Part shown: positions 48,890 through 58,737 of the stretch, in pieces | Position numbering within the stretch: position 1 is the first letter of the stretch | How the letters are laid out: each line of letters opens with the position of its first letter | NCBI RefSeq assembly: GCF_001650405.1 | Contig: NZ_LWCU01000023.1 | Span: 124,001-188,000 of the forward strand | Direction: 5' to 3' | Length of the DNA stretch: 64,000 nucleotides | From: Microbacterium sp. H83 | Lineage (GTDB): Bacteria > Actinomycetota > Actinomycetes > Actinomycetales > Microbacteriaceae | Notes under the pieces: generated by a model | Told to the model about the DNA's origin: nothing | The model's input: the letters and a program-made list of their open reading frames with translations, nothing else | Databases searched by the model: none | Translations under genes and position numbers: made by a program

Positions 48890-49466
48890 CGGCCTCTCCC
48901 TTCTCGTGCTTCTTCTCGAACGCGCGGATCTTCCGATCCCCGTCCAGCTTCCGGCGCACCCTGTTGAGGCGGGATCGCACGGTGCCCACCGGCACCCCCA
49001 GCGCCGTGGCGATGTCGTCGTAGCTCATGCCCTGCCAGGCATAGAGCAGAAGTGTCTCCCTGTCCTTCGGGGCCAGCGCCGAGATGCGCGCGCGGAGGGT
49101 CGCGACCTCCCTCGCGGCATCGATGCGGCTCATCGCATCGTCCAGCCCGCCGAGGGTGGACACGTCATGCTGCGGGACGGATGCCGCGAAGGACCGCCAC
49201 TGCTTCGCCTCCACGGTGCGGTGGCGACGGATCACGCGGGACGCGATCCCGATCAGCCAGGGTGCGGCGGAGTCGGCTGAGGGGTCGAAATCCGCGCGGC
49301 GTCGGAAGGCGACGAGGAACGTCTCGCTGAGCACGTCGTCCGCGACCTGACGCCCGACGCGGTACGCGGCGAACGCCAGGACGCTGCGCGCGTGACGGTC
49401 GAAGAGCTCCGCGAAGGCGCTCGGCTCGTCCTGAGACCGTCTGATGATCTCGCTGTCTGTGCTCAC
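48876..49466 (-). CDS. ECF-type RNA polymerase sigma factor
   Basis: 196-residue group 4 sigma factor. Region 2 spans FAELFDRHARSVLAFAAYRVGRQVADDVLSETFLVAFRRR near 18-57, with the -10-binding part. Region 4 is LPKDRETLLLYAWQGMSYDDIATALGVPVGTVRSRLNRVRRKL near 130-172 with its helix-turn-helix. Start GTG 49466. Translationally coupled to the membrane partner. Target promoters are not evident in the window. Confidence 0.92.
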   Translation of the reverse strand: MSTDSEIIRRSQDEPSAFAELFDRHARSVLAFAAYRVGRQVADDVLSETFLVAFRRRADFDPSADSAAPWLIGIASRVIRRHRTVEAKQWRSFAASVPQHDVSTLGGLDDAMSRIDAAREVATLRARISALAPKDRETLLLYAWQGMSYDDIATALGVPVGTVRSRLNRVRRKLDGDRKIRAFEKKHEKGEAVGHR

Positions 49467-49497
49467 ACTGTGTATTGCCCCTGATCGAGCGCGCGGT

Positions 49498-50091
49498 TCA
49501 CGCTTTCTGCGACGTCCCCGTCAGATCGAGTCGCATCAGCACCCGAGGGAACCCGTCGAGCACGGATCCCGTGTCCGCCGCCTTCTCGAACCCGGCCTTC
49601 TCGAACAGCCGGCGCGTACCGACGTACGCCATCGTCAGGTTCACCTTCTCGCCCTCGTTGTCGACGGGATACGCCTCCACCGCCGGGGCGCCCCGCTCCC
49701 TCGCGTACGCCACGGCGCCGTCGACGAGCGCGTGGGAGATGCCCTGCTTGCGATGACCCGGCCGCACGCGGATGCACCACAGCGACCACACGTCGAGGTC
49801 GTCGACGTGCGGGATCAGCCTGTTCCTGGCGAAGCTCGTCTCCCGGCGCGGATGCAGCGCCGCCCACCCGACGGGTTCGCCCTCGAGGTACGCGATGACC
49901 CCGGGTGGCGGATCCTCACGGCAGAGCTCTCGCACCCGATCGGCCCTGGCGGGTCCGCGCAGCGCCTGGTTCTCCCTGCTCCCGATGCGATAGCTGAGAC
50001 AGAAGCACACGTTCGACGTCGGCTTCTTCGGGCCGACGAGCGCGGCCACGTCGGCGAACTCGGTCGCCGGTCTCACCTCGATGGCGGTCAT
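49498..50091 (-). CDS. GNAT family N-acetyltransferase
   Basis: 197 residues. Acetyl-CoA-binding motif is LWCIRVRPGHRKQGISHALVDGAVAYARERG near 108-138. An unusual N-terminal SNVCFCLSYR near 27-36 is typical of one GNAT subgroup. Substrate unknown. ATG 50091 has no ribosome site; GAGACT lies at -12 to -7, one base off the TAGACT box. It precedes the sigma factor on the same strand by 31 bp and could be co-transcribed with it. Confidence 0.88.
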   Translation of the reverse strand: MTAIEVRPATEFADVAALVGPKKPTSNVCFCLSYRIGSRENQALRGPARADRVRELCREDPPPGVIAYLEGEPVGWAALHPRRETSFARNRLIPHVDDLDVWSLWCIRVRPGHRKQGISHALVDGAVAYARERGAPAVEAYPVDNEGEKVNLTMAYVGTRRLFEKAGFEKAADTGSVLDGFPRVLMRLDLTGTSQKA

Positions 50092-50131
50092 GCGCTCAGT
50101 CTCGCGCACACCGCCGACGGCGACCAGTGCG

Positions 50132-51052
50132 TCAGTCGCCGCGGAGGACGTCGAGCGCGTGCACGAAGTCGGCGGGGTACGGCGACTCGAACTGCACCCA
50201 CTCACGGGTCGCGGGGTGCGCGAAGCCGAGCTGGTGCGCGTGCAGCCACTGCCGCGTGAGGCCGAGGCGGGCGGACAGCGTCGGATCGGCTCCGTAGAGC
50301 GGGTCTCCCACGCACGGATGCCGGTGAGCCGCCATGTGCACGCGGATCTGGTGGGTGCGTCCCGTCTCGAGATGGATCTCCAGCAGAGCGGCACCCGGGA
50401 ACGCCTCGAGCGTCTCGTAGTGCGTCACCGACGGTTTCCCGTCCGGCACCACGGCGAACTTCCAGGAGTGATTCGGATGACGACCGATCGGGGCGTCGAT
50501 CGTGCCGGACAGCGGATCCGGATGCCCCTGCACGACCGCGTGGTAGATCTTCTCGACCGTGCGCTCCTTGAAGGCGCGCTTGAGCGCGGTGTACGCGCTC
50601 TCGGTCTTGGCGACGACCATGAGGCCGCTCGTCCCGACGTCGAGTCGGTGCACGACCCCCTGCCGCTCGGGAGCCCCGCTGGTCGCGATGCGGAAACCCG
50701 CGGCGGCGAGGGCGCCGACGACCGTCGGGCCGTCCCAGCCGAGCGACGGGTGCGCCGCGACGCCGGTGGGCTTGTCCACGACCACGATCTCGTCGTCGTC
50801 GTAGACGATGCCGAGCTCGGGAACCGCGATCGGGATGATCCGCGGCTCCTCCTTGGGCTGCCACTCGACCTCGAGCCACGCGCCGCCGCGCAGACGGTCG
50901 GACTTGTCGAGGACAGCGCCGTCGAGGCGCACGCCGCCGGCAGCGATGACATCCGCCGCGAAGGTCCGCGAGAAACCGAGCATCTTCGCGAGGGCCGCGT
51001 CGACGCGGCTGCCGTCGAGCCCGTCGGGAACGGGCAGGGAACGCGATTCCAC
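50132..51052 (-). CDS. RluD-type 23S rRNA pseudouridine synthase
   Basis: Converts uridines of large-subunit rRNA to pseudouridine. 306 residues: N-terminal S4 RNA-binding domain ([33 protein letters not shown] near 14-46), then the catalytic domain with [16 protein letters not shown] near 138-153 holding the catalytic Asp, and [25 protein letters not shown] near 230-254. Start GTG 51052, two bases after the lspA stop, so lspA and this gene are coupled. Confidence 0.95.
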   Translation of the reverse strand: MESRSLPVPDGLDGSRVDAALAKMLGFSRTFAADVIAAGGVRLDGAVLDKSDRLRGGAWLEVEWQPKEEPRIIPIAVPELGIVYDDDEIVVVDKPTGVAAHPSLGWDGPTVVGALAAAGFRIATSGAPERQGVVHRLDVGTSGLMVVAKTESAYTALKRAFKERTVEKIYHAVVQGHPDPLSGTIDAPIGRHPNHSWKFAVVPDGKPSVTHYETLEAFPGAALLEIHLETGRTHQIRVHMAAHRHPCVGDPLYGADPTLSARLGLTRQWLHAHQLGFAHPATREWVQFESPYPADFVHALDVLRGD

Positions 51053-51054
51053 CG

Positions 51055-51672
51055 TCAGCGTCCGTCCTCGGCGGACGAGCCCGCTGCGGCATCCGATCCG
51101 CCGTGCTCCTCGGCGACCGCGGCCGCCTCGGCGTCCTCGTCGGTCTCGACGGGCGCGTGATCGCGCTCGCGGGTGCCGTCGAAGCGAAGCCCGAAGACGA
51201 CGAGGAGGGCGACCGAGATCATGCCGGTCACGATGAAGATGTCCGCGACGTTGAAGATCGCCGGCATCATCCAGGGCATGGAGATCATGTCGACGACATG
51301 GCCCATCGGGAAACCGGGATCGCGGAGGAGTCGATCGGTCAGGTTGCCGAGCACGCCGCCCAGGAGGCACCCGAGCACCACGGCCCACAGACGGGACCGC
51401 AGACCGAACGCCTTCCAGATGATGACGCCCGCGACGACCGCCAGCGCGATCGTGAAGATCCAGGTGACGTCGGACCCGAGCGAGAAGGCCGCGCCGGGGT
51501 TGCGCACGTAGTACAGCTGGAGGAACTCTCCGAGAACCGGCACCGGCTCCTGCAGGGGCAGGTTCTCGATCGTGAGGTGCTTCGCAAACTGATCGGCGGC
51601 CAGTACGACCGCTGCGAGAACCGCAACGAGCGCACCGGCCGCCGACCGACGAAGAGGACGGCGTCCTGGCAA
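51055..51672 (-). CDS. lspA: Lipoprotein signal peptidase II
   Basis: Removes signal peptides from lipoproteins such as CtaC and the SsuA-like protein. 205 residues with four helices. The catalytic Asp pair lies in GNLTDRLLR near 109-117 and [11 protein letters not shown] near 140-150; NPGAAFS near 58 is conserved. The C-terminal tail (about 170-205) is acidic and beyond the usual family length. Translation starts at TTG 51672, 9 bp after divIVA. Confidence 0.95.
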   Translation of the reverse strand: MPGRRPLRRSAAGALVAVLAAVVLAADQFAKHLTIENLPLQEPVPVLGEFLQLYYVRNPGAAFSLGSDVTWIFTIALAVVAGVIIWKAFGLRSRLWAVVLGCLLGGVLGNLTDRLLRDPGFPMGHVVDMISMPWMMPAIFNVADIFIVTGMISVALLVVFGLRFDGTRERDHAPVETDEDAEAAAVAEEHGGSDAAAGSSAEDGR

Positions 51673-51681
51673 GAGGACGAC

Positions 51682-52278
51682 CTACAGTCCGATCGCGGAG
51701 ACCGGGGTCGAGTCCGTCGACGCCGACTTCTCGTCGAGGTCGCGGAGCTGACCCTCGATGTAGCCGCGCAGCTGCGAGCGGTAGTCGCGCTCGAAGTTGC
51801 GGAGCTCGGTGATGCGGGCCTCGAGCGTGTTGCGCTCGCGCTCCAGACGGGCCGACTCCTCGCGCTGCTTGGCCTCGGCCTCGGTGCGGATGCGGTTGAC
51901 CTCGCCCTCGGCGTCGGCGATGAGCTGGGCGCGCTTGGCCTCACCCTCGGCGACGTGCTCGTCGTGCAGGCGCTGCGCGAGCTCGATGATGCCTGCGGTC
52001 GCGGTGGCGGAGCCCGACGGGGCCGGCTCTGCCGGAGCGGCGGCCGGCGTCGCTTCGGCCGGAGCGGCGGGCGTCTCGGCGGCCGGAGCCGCGGCGGGGG
52101 TCGCACCAGACTCGAACGCGGCCAGCTTGGCCTTGAGCTCGACGTTCTCCTCGAGGGCCTTGCGCCACTCGATGACGATCTCGTCGAGGAAGTCGTCGAC
52201 CTCGTCCGGGTCGAAGCCGTCCTTGAAGCGGACGTGCTGGAACTGCTTGGTGACGACGTCATCCGGGGTAAGTGCCAT
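51682..52278 (-). CDS. divIVA: DivIVA / Wag31 polar growth protein
   Basis: Coiled-coil protein that marks poles and septa and recruits wall synthesis in actinobacteria. 198 residues: the N-terminal membrane-binding DivIVA domain ([29 protein letters not shown] near 6-34), an Ala/Pro-rich linker (about 58-90) and a coiled coil (about 95-185). AAGGAG stands six bases before ATG 52278. It follows the division genes, the standard order in the phylum. Confidence 0.95.
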   Translation of the reverse strand: MALTPDDVVTKQFQHVRFKDGFDPDEVDDFLDEIVIEWRKALEENVELKAKLAAFESGATPAAAPAAETPAAPAEATPAAAPAEPAPSGSATATAGIIELAQRLHDEHVAEGEAKRAQLIADAEGEVNRIRTEAEAKQREESARLERERNTLEARITELRNFERDYRSQLRGYIEGQLRDLDEKSASTDSTPVSAIGL

Positions 52279-52434
52279 GGGTGGCTCCTTCGATGAGTTC
52301 GGTTGCCAGTTTCGAGAATGGCGTGGTCGTGATGTGGCGCGAACCCGGGGCGCGCACCTGGGAGCCAAGCATAGCCCCCGAGCCTGAGCGTCGCGATGCC
52401 GCGACACTCGCGTGCGGCCGAAGTCGCACCGGGG

Positions 52435-52731
52435 TCAGATGAAGATCCGGACGATGTTCATGAGGATCAGGACGATCAGGACGGTGATCGAGAATCCGAA
52501 GTCCAGGGACAGCGAGCCGATGCGCAGCGGCGGGATGATGCGCCGGAAGAACCGGACCGGCGGATCGGTGATCGTGTACACGACCTCGGCCGCGACGAGG
52601 CCTGCGCCCTTCGGACGCCACTCCCGGTTGAACATCGGGATGTAGTCGAGGATGAGACGCGCGAACAGGACCAGCAGGTACAGCAGGAGCAGCAGGTGGA
52701 CGATGCTCGCGAGGACCGAGACGAACCCCAC
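52435..52731 (-). CDS. yggT: YggT family membrane protein
   Basis: 98 residues with two helices (about 5-28 and 75-97) around a loop containing DPPVRFFRRIIPPLRIGSLSLDF, the family signature. Function unknown, but the gene sits between sepF and divIVA throughout Gram-positives. GTG 52731 lies 3 bp after the sepF stop. Confidence 0.92.
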   Translation of the reverse strand: MGFVSVLASIVHLLLLLYLLVLFARLILDYIPMFNREWRPKGAGLVAAEVVYTITDPPVRFFRRIIPPLRIGSLSLDFGFSITVLIVLILMNIVRIFI

Positions 52732-52734
52732 GGG

Positions 52735-53208
52735 TTACGACTGGTCGAAGCTCGCGGACTCGGCGTCCGCGTGCGCGATTCCCCCGTGACCGGACACCGC
52801 GATGTTCTCCGGCGAGAGCAGGAAGACCTTCGAGGTGACGCGCTCGATGCGGCCGTACAGCCCGAGGGAGAGACCGCTCGCGAAGTCGATCAGACGGCGA
52901 GCGTCGGCGTCGCTCATCTGGGAGAGGTTGATGATGACCGGCACGCCTTCGCGGAAGCTCTCGGCGATGAGCTGGGCATCGCGGTACTGCTTCGGGTGCA
53001 CGGTGAGGATCTCGTTCACTGCCCCTCCTGCGGGCTGACGCACCGCGACGGGACGACGCAGCGGGGTGACCGGAGCCGGGACCGGCTCTTCGCGGTCGCG
53101 GTCACGGTCGTGGCGGGCGCGGGCCGGGGCCTGCGTCTCCTCCTCGTAGACCTCTTCCTCGTCGGCGAGGCCGAGATACACCATGGTCTTCTTCAGCGGG
53201 TTACCCAT
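52735..53208 (-). CDS. sepF: Cell division protein SepF
   Basis: Membrane-binding FtsZ anchor, essential in actinobacteria that lack FtsA. 157 residues: amphipathic N-terminus, a charged linker with [25 protein letters not shown] near 18-42, and the SepF domain ([43 protein letters not shown] near 72-115). GGAGGA six bases before ATG 53208. Confidence 0.95.
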   Translation of the reverse strand: MGNPLKKTMVYLGLADEEEVYEEETQAPARARHDRDRDREEPVPAPVTPLRRPVAVRQPAGGAVNEILTVHPKQYRDAQLIAESFREGVPVIINLSQMSDADARRLIDFASGLSLGLYGRIERVTSKVFLLSPENIAVSGHGGIAHADAESASFDQS

Positions 53209-53251
53209 CGTGTCCTCCGGTTCGAACGTCTCGGGCTGGTCTGATTAGAGG

Positions 53252-53932
53252 TTAACCCCGCTCGGGGCGGGGTCCTGTGATTGCGGAGCCGATCCGCAGG
53301 TGTGTCGCGCCCGCGGCGATGGCCTCGACGAAGTCGCCGGTCATGCCGGCGGAGATCCAGTGCGCGGTCGGCTCGACCGTGCGGATGTCGTCCGCCACCG
53401 CGCGCAGGCGTGCGAATGCCGACGCGGGCTCCTCGTCCAGGGGTGCGACCGCCATGACGCCGCGGAGGGCGAGGCTCGGCAGCTCGAGGATGTGATCGGA
53501 GAGGGCGCGCGCCTCGTCGGGGCCGACGCCTCCGCGCCCCTGATCCTGCGTCAGGTTGACCTGCACGAGGACGTCCAGGACGTCGTCGCCGTCCGCCGCG
53601 CGGTGCAGGGCGTCCGCCAGGCGAGGGCGGTCGACGGAATGGACGACGTCGGCGCTGCGACGGATCGCCGCCGCCTTGTTCGTCTGCGCCTGCCCGATGA
53701 AGTGCCAGCGGAGGTCGAGGTCCGCCAGCTCGTCGGCCTTGGCGCCGAGCTCCTGCTGGCGGTTCTCCCCCACCTCCCGCACGCCCAGCGTCCGCAGATC
53801 GCGGACGAGGGACGCGGGATGGAACTTCGTCACCACGATCCGGGTGATCTCCCCCGGATCGCGGCCGGCCAGGCGCGCGGCGTCGACGATGCGCTCATCG
53901 ATCGCCGACAGCCGCGACGCCAGGTCGGTCAC
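53252..53932 (-). CDS. PLP homeostasis protein, YggS family
   Basis: 226-residue single-domain PLP-binding protein that buffers pyridoxal phosphate. PLP Lys is in [11 protein letters not shown] near 30-40; [15 protein letters not shown] near 55 and [27 protein letters not shown] near 195-220 are family marks. GTG 53932 overlaps the ftsZ stop as GTGA. Placement after ftsZ is standard. Confidence 0.94.
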   Translation of the reverse strand: MTDLASRLSAIDERIVDAARLAGRDPGEITRIVVTKFHPASLVRDLRTLGVREVGENRQQELGAKADELADLDLRWHFIGQAQTNKAAAIRRSADVVHSVDRPRLADALHRAADGDDVLDVLVQVNLTQDQGRGGVGPDEARALSDHILELPSLALRGVMAVAPLDEEPASAFARLRAVADDIRTVEPTAHWISAGMTGDFVEAIAAGATHLRIGSAITGPRPERG

Positions 53933-55080
53933 TTCAGGAATTCGGGGATGTCGATGTCGTCGTCGGCGAACGCCGGCTCGATGCTGGTCGTGGTGACGCG
54001 CTGCGGCTGCGGCTCCGCCTCGACCTTCTCGGGCTTCTGCGCGCTGTCGTCGTCGCGGGGCAGCTCCACCTCGGGCAGCGTGCTCGCGGCCGCGGGGCGG
54101 GTGACGACCATCGGGTCCAGACGCAGCGACGGCTCGCCGCCGTCGAAGCCCGCCGCGATCACGGTCACGCGCACCTCGTCGCCGAGCGTGTCGTCGATGA
54201 CGGTACCGAAGATGATGTTCGCCTCGGGGTGCGCGGCCTCCTTGACGAGGTCGGCGGCGTCGTGGATCTCGAAGATGCCGAGGTTGGATCCACCCTGGAT
54301 CGACAGCAGCACGCCGTGTGCGCCCTCGATGCTCGCCTCGAGCAGCGGCGACTCGACCGCGAGCTCGGCGGCCTTGATCGCGCGATCGGCACCCCGTGCC
54401 GATCCGATGCCCATGAGGGCGGAACCCGCTCCCTGCATGACCGACTTGACGTCGGCGAAGTCGAGGTTGATGAGACCCGGCGTGGTGATGAGGTCGGTGA
54501 TGCCCTGCACACCGGCGAGGAGCACCTGGTCTGCGGTCGCGAACGCCTCGATCATCGAGATGCCGCGATCGCTGATCTCGAGCAGACGGTCGTTGGGGAC
54601 GACGATGAGGGTGTCGACCTCTTCCTTCAGCTTCGCGACGCCCGCCTCGGCCTGGCTCTGGCGACGACGTCCCTCGAAGGAGAACGGCTTCGTGACGACG
54701 CCGATGGTGAGTGCGCCGATCGACTTGGCGATGCGGGCGACGACGGGTGCGCCGCCGGTTCCGGTTCCACCGCCCTCGCCGGCGGTGACGAAGACCATGT
54801 CGGCCCCGGTCAGCGCCTGCTCGATCTCCTCCGCGTGGTCCTCCGCGGCGCGACGGCCCACTTCGGGGTCCGCTCCGGCGCCGAGGCCGCGCGTGAGCTC
54901 GCGCCCCACGTCGAGCTTGACGTCGGCGTCGCTCATGAGGAGCGCCTGCGCGTCGGTGTTCACCGCGATGAACTCGACTCCGCGGAGACCGAGATCGATC
55001 ATGCGGTTGACGGCGTTGACGCCGCCACCGCCGACGCCGACGACCTTGATCACGGCGAGGTAGTTCTGGTTCTGGCTCAT
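53929..55080 (-). CDS. ftsZ: Cell division GTPase FtsZ
   Basis: Tubulin-like GTPase that forms the division ring. 383 residues: GTP-binding glycine loop GGGTGTG (103-109), N-terminal [13 protein letters not shown] (15-27), T7 loop [11 protein letters not shown] near 205-215, a disordered linker near 315-370, and the C-terminal [11 protein letters not shown] that binds SepF. The 177-bp leader upstream holds an AT-rich promoter region and alternative hairpins. Confidence 0.98.
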   Translation of the reverse strand: MSQNQNYLAVIKVVGVGGGGVNAVNRMIDLGLRGVEFIAVNTDAQALLMSDADVKLDVGRELTRGLGAGADPEVGRRAAEDHAEEIEQALTGADMVFVTAGEGGGTGTGGAPVVARIAKSIGALTIGVVTKPFSFEGRRRQSQAEAGVAKLKEEVDTLIVVPNDRLLEISDRGISMIEAFATADQVLLAGVQGITDLITTPGLINLDFADVKSVMQGAGSALMGIGSARGADRAIKAAELAVESPLLEASIEGAHGVLLSIQGGSNLGIFEIHDAADLVKEAAHPEANIIFGTVIDDTLGDEVRVTVIAAGFDGGEPSLRLDPMVVTRPAAASTLPEVELPRDDDSAQKPEKVEAEPQPQRVTTTSIEPAFADDDIDIPEFLK

Positions 55081-55140
55081 GGCCGGCCTCCGAATAATCG
55101 AGCCTGTTGTCTGGAAGGGATTCCGTGAGGGTGAACCTTA

Positions 55141-55200
55141 AACCTCAACTAGAGGTGTAAAGTATTTCCCGGTATTGGTTTCTCTTGTTCGAAGGTAAGC
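55141..55200 (-). promoter_or_regulatory. AT-rich promoter region of ftsZ
   Basis: About half A+T against roughly 30% around it. Candidate -10 boxes on the minus strand include TACTTT. ACCTC-N5-GAGGT (55142-55146 with 55152-55156) is an inverted repeat in the middle. The exact start point cannot be fixed by eye. Confidence 0.45.
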
Positions 55201-55227
55201 GTCGCGCCTGCGCGCGCTCGCAACCGC

Positions 55228-55255
55228 ACGGGCGTGTCGCCCGTTTGGCGGGCGA
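55228..55255 (-). promoter_or_regulatory. Two mutually exclusive hairpins after ftsQ
   Basis: The segment at 55037-55044 equivalent lies here at 55237-55244: CGCCCG within it can pair with 55249-55255 (seven pairs, five-base loop) or with 55228-55234 (seven pairs, three-base loop). Transcription from ftsQ meets the 55255 side first, two bases after its TAG stop. It may be a terminator of the upstream operon or an attenuator-like switch into ftsZ. Confidence 0.45.
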
Positions 55256-55257
55256 AC

Positions 55258-56196
55258 CTAACCGACGACCGCGACTTCAGGCGAGGTCACGTCGATCGTC
55301 GAGGCGTCCGGCCGCGCGACGAGGGTCTTGGCGAGAGTCGCGCTCTTCAGCGGCGAGTCGTCGGAGCTCCCCCACACGACCGTCAGTCCGGTGCTCAGCG
55401 TGAGCGTCACGTCGTCGGCGGTCGTCGCGGTCACGCCGGTGAGCGCGGCGCGCACGTCGGCCGGGAGCGAGCGCACCACGAGCCCTGCGCTCTCGAAGGC
55501 GGCGGAGTCGATGCCGCCGTCGATGTCGAGGAGAGGCTGTCCGGCGGGCTGGTCGCTGGTGGTCGCGAGAGCGACTCCTGCCGCGTCGACGAGCGTGTAG
55601 CCGGCGTCCGACCGGAGGACGCCGATCGGCGTGCGCTCGACGATCCGCACCGTCAGGTCGTGCGGCGGCTTCGCCTCGAGCGCATAGGTCTCGATGAGCG
55701 GGAAGGCGAGCAGCGCCGCCTTGACCTCGCTCGAGTCGACCAGGGCCAGCGGTGTTCCGACCTGGTCGGAGAGCGCCGACTCGACGGCGGAGGCGTCGAG
55801 CGTCGTCGCGCCCACGACCGTGATCCGCTCGACGGCGAACAACGGGCTGTATGCGGCCGCGACGCTGCCGCCGATGATCACGACGGCGACGCCGAGAGCC
55901 CCGAGCATGACCATCCTGCGGCGACGCGATCGCTGCGTGAACCGCCTGATCTCGGCGCGCAGCGCCTTCCGCCTGGCCCGGGCCGCGCGCCAGACGTCGC
56001 GCGTCGAGGTCGGGTGCTCGCCGTCGTCCGCCGCGGGCGCGGGGTTGCCGTCGAGCGGTCGGCCCTCGACGCGATCGCGGGGACCGGGATCCGCACCCGC
56101 ACCTCGATCGCGACGGGGCGCCGTACGGCCTGCGGACCCGGTGTCGCGCTCCGCGACACCGGGTGGCGGCGTGGGCGGCGGGGGCGGGCGGCGCAT
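55258..56196 (-). CDS. ftsQ: Cell division protein FtsQ
   Basis: Bitopic divisome protein that links FtsL/FtsB to the septal machinery. 312 residues: a long basic, Pro-rich cytosolic N-terminus (to about 95), one helix (about 95-117, VMLGALGVAVVIIGGSVAAAY), the POTRA domain (LFAVERITVVGATTLDASAVESAL near 119-143) and the FtsQ domain. ATG 56196 lies 3 bp after murC. Confidence 0.94.
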   Translation of the reverse strand: MRRPPPPPTPPPGVAERDTGSAGRTAPRRDRGAGADPGPRDRVEGRPLDGNPAPAADDGEHPTSTRDVWRAARARRKALRAEIRRFTQRSRRRRMVMLGALGVAVVIIGGSVAAAYSPLFAVERITVVGATTLDASAVESALSDQVGTPLALVDSSEVKAALLAFPLIETYALEAKPPHDLTVRIVERTPIGVLRSDAGYTLVDAAGVALATTSDQPAGQPLLDIDGGIDSAAFESAGLVVRSLPADVRAALTGVTATTADDVTLTLSTGLTVVWGSSDDSPLKSATLAKTLVARPDASTIDVTSPEVAVVG

Positions 56197-56199
56197 CGG

Positions 56200-57597
56200 C
56201 TACTCCCCGGTGGTCCGCAGCGACTCGAGCACCTGCGGGATGAGCTGGTACACGTTTCCGCAGCCGAGCGTGATCACGAAGTCGCCCTCGTGCGCCACGG
56301 ACGCGGTGTAGTCGGCGGCCTGCTGCCAGTCGGCGACGAAGTGCACATGCGACGGATCCTGGAAGGCGCTGCTCACCAGCTCCCCGGTGACTCCGGGGAC
56401 CGGGTCCTCACGTGCACCGTAGACGTCGAGCATGACCGTGTGATCGGCGTAGGTCTCGAGGACGTCCGCGAACTCCTGGTACATGTGCTGCGTGCGCGAA
56501 TAGGTGTGCGGCTGCTGGATCGCGATGATCCGCCCGGCGCCGGCGATCGAGCGCATGGCCTCGAGCGCCGCGCGCACCTCGGTGGGGTGGTGCGAGTAGT
56601 CGTCGTAGACCGTCACTCCCCGCTCGACGCCGTGCTGCTCCAGACGGCGCACGGTGCCCGCGAACCCCTCGACCGCCCGCACGGACTCGTCGAGACGGAA
56701 CCCGAGCGAGAGCAGCACCGCCACGGCGCCGGCGGCGTTGACGGCGTTGTGCACGCCGGGAACCGCGAGCTGGAGGTGCGCGCTCTCGCCGCGGTGGGTG
56801 ATCGTCGCCGACACGGGGCCGGCCGCCACGATCCCGGTGAGGCGCACATCGGCATCCTCGGCCTGTCCGAACGTGACCACGTTCGGGTGCGAGAGACCTG
56901 CACCGACCCGGAGCGCCCCGCTGTCGTCGCTCGAGATGACGACGGCCTCGGACGCGGCGTCGGCGAACCGCACGAAGGCGTCGTGGAACGCCTCGTCCGA
57001 GCCGTAGTGGTCGAGGTGGTCGGGGTCGACGTTCGTGATGAGCGCGACGGCGGTGTCGTACAGCAGGAAGGTGCCGTCCGACTCATCGGCCTCGATGACG
57101 AACAGGTCGCTCGATCCGGTGGCGCTGGAGACGCCGAGCTGCTCGATGACGCCGCCGTTGACGAAGTGCGGGTCGGCGCCGAGCGCCTGGAGCGCCGTGA
57201 CGATCATGCCTGTGGAGGTGGTCTTGCCGTGGGCGCCCGCCACGGACACCAGCCGCCGCGAGCCGATCAGCCAGTGCAGGGCCTGCGAGCGATGGATCAC
57301 GTGCAGGCCGCGCTCCTTCGCGAGCAGGAACTCCGGGTTCTCCGGCCAGATCGCGCCGGTGTGGACGACGGTGTCCGCGTCGCCGAGGTGGGCGGCGTCG
57401 TGGCCGACATGCACCGTCGCTCCTGCCGCGGCGAGGGCGCGGAGGTTGTCGCTGTCCGCCCGGTCGCTGCCGGACACACGGATCCCGGCATCCAGGAACA
57501 TCTTGGCGAGTCCGCTCATGCCGGAGCCGCCGATCCCGATGAAGTGCGCGGAGGAGATCGTGTCGGGGATCGGGAGGGAGAGGTCAGGTCTGATCAT
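56200..57597 (-). CDS. murC: UDP-N-acetylmuramate-L-alanine ligase
   Basis: Adds the first L-Ala of the peptidoglycan stem. 465 residues: N-terminal [16 protein letters not shown] near 19-34, ATP loop [11 protein letters not shown] near 117-127, EADESDGTF near 170, and YSHHPTEV near 345. ATG 57597 has no ribosome site; TAGACT ends nine bases upstream, so the gene seems to have its own promoter with almost no leader, in addition to read-through from murG. Confidence 0.97.
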   Translation of the reverse strand: MIRPDLSLPIPDTISSAHFIGIGGSGMSGLAKMFLDAGIRVSGSDRADSDNLRALAAAGATVHVGHDAAHLGDADTVVHTGAIWPENPEFLLAKERGLHVIHRSQALHWLIGSRRLVSVAGAHGKTTSTGMIVTALQALGADPHFVNGGVIEQLGVSSATGSSDLFVIEADESDGTFLLYDTAVALITNVDPDHLDHYGSDEAFHDAFVRFADAASEAVVISSDDSGALRVGAGLSHPNVVTFGQAEDADVRLTGIVAAGPVSATITHRGESAHLQLAVPGVHNAVNAAGAVAVLLSLGFRLDESVRAVEGFAGTVRRLEQHGVERGVTVYDDYSHHPTEVRAALEAMRSIAGAGRIIAIQQPHTYSRTQHMYQEFADVLETYADHTVMLDVYGAREDPVPGVTGELVSSAFQDPSHVHFVADWQQAADYTASVAHEGDFVITLGCGNVYQLIPQVLESLRTTGE

Positions 57598-57606
57598 GTC
57601 TGGTCC

Positions 57607-57612
57607 AGTCTA
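57607..57612 (-). promoter_or_regulatory. -10 box of internal murC promoter
   Basis: TAGACT on the minus strand at -15 to -10 of the murC ATG, in the 63-bp gap after murG. Confidence 0.45.
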
Positions 57613-57660
57613 GTTTTCCGTGGCGACGGTGCGGGCTCCACGCCGCGCCCGCGTCGGGCG

Positions 57661-58737
57661 TCAAGAGCCGGCGACGGCCCGGTCGATGAGCGCGATGACG
57701 TTCTCGGTGCCGGTACGCGTGCCCACCCGTCCCGCCGCGGCGGCCATGGCGGCGAGCCGGGGGCGGTCGCCGAGGAGAGGGCGCACGATCCGTCGCACGG
57801 CGTCGCCGTCGAAGGTCGCGTCGTCGAGGAGCTGCGCGGCCCCTGCGGCGACGGCGGATGCCGCGTTGAGCCGCTGCTCGCCGTTGCCGACCGAGTACGG
57901 CACATACAGGGCCGGGATCCCGAGCGCGCTGACCTCGCTGACGGTGGCCGCGCCCGACCGGCAGACGACGAGGTCGGCGAGCGCGAACGCGAGGTCCATC
58001 CGATCGACGTACCGCCGGAGTGCATAGCCCGGCACCTCGGGGTCGACCAGCTCGCTCCGCTCTCCCGTGACGTGCAGCAGCTGCCAGCCGGCCGCCAGGA
58101 CATCCGCCCACGAATCCGCGAACGCCTCGTTGAGCCGTTGAGCTCCGAGCGAACCGCCGAACACGAGCAGGACGGGACGGGAGGCATCGAGTCCGAAGTG
58201 CTCCGCGGCCTCGGCACGCGTCGCGTCCCGATCGAGGGAGATCACCTCGGCCCGCAGGGGCATTCCCACGACCTCGGCACGGCGGAGCGGGGTGCCCTCG
58301 AAGGCCACGCCGACCGAGGCGGCTCGGCGCGCGCCGAGGACGTTGGCGAGCCCGGGCCGGGCGTTCGCCTCGTGCACGACGAAGGGGACGCCCTCGCGAC
58401 GGGCGGCCATGTAGGCGGGGGCGGATGCGTAGCCGCCGAAGCCGACGACCACGTCTACGCCGTGCTCGCGGATGTGGGCGCGCACCTGGGCGATCGCCCG
58501 CTGGAGACGCTGCGGGAAGCCGAGCGCCTGACGGTTCGGCCGCCGCGGGAACGGCACCTTGTCGACGATGAGCAGCTCGTAGCCCCGCTCCGGCACGAGT
58601 CGGGACTCGAGACCCTCTGCCGTGCCGAGGACGAGCACGGACGCGGACGCGTCGCGGTCGCGGAGCGCATCCGCCACGGCGAGCAGGGGGTTCACATGAC
58701 CGGCGGTTCCCCCGCCGGCGAGAAGGTACGTGGTCAC
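57661..58737 (-). CDS. murG: MurG glycosyltransferase (lipid II synthesis)
   Basis: Adds GlcNAc to lipid I at the inner face of the membrane. 358 residues: LAGGGTAGHVNPLLAVADAL near 6-25, VVGFGGYASAPAYMAA near 96-111, and the donor-binding LVVCRSGAATVSEVSALGIPALYVPY near 250-275. GTG 58737 overlaps the ftsW stop as GTGA. Confidence 0.97.
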   Translation of the reverse strand: MTTYLLAGGGTAGHVNPLLAVADALRDRDASASVLVLGTAEGLESRLVPERGYELLIVDKVPFPRRPNRQALGFPQRLQRAIAQVRAHIREHGVDVVVGFGGYASAPAYMAARREGVPFVVHEANARPGLANVLGARRAASVGVAFEGTPLRRAEVVGMPLRAEVISLDRDATRAEAAEHFGLDASRPVLLVFGGSLGAQRLNEAFADSWADVLAAGWQLLHVTGERSELVDPEVPGYALRRYVDRMDLAFALADLVVCRSGAATVSEVSALGIPALYVPYSVGNGEQRLNAASAVAAGAAQLLDDATFDGDAVRRIVRPLLGDRPRLAAMAAAAGRVGTRTGTENVIALIDRAVAGS

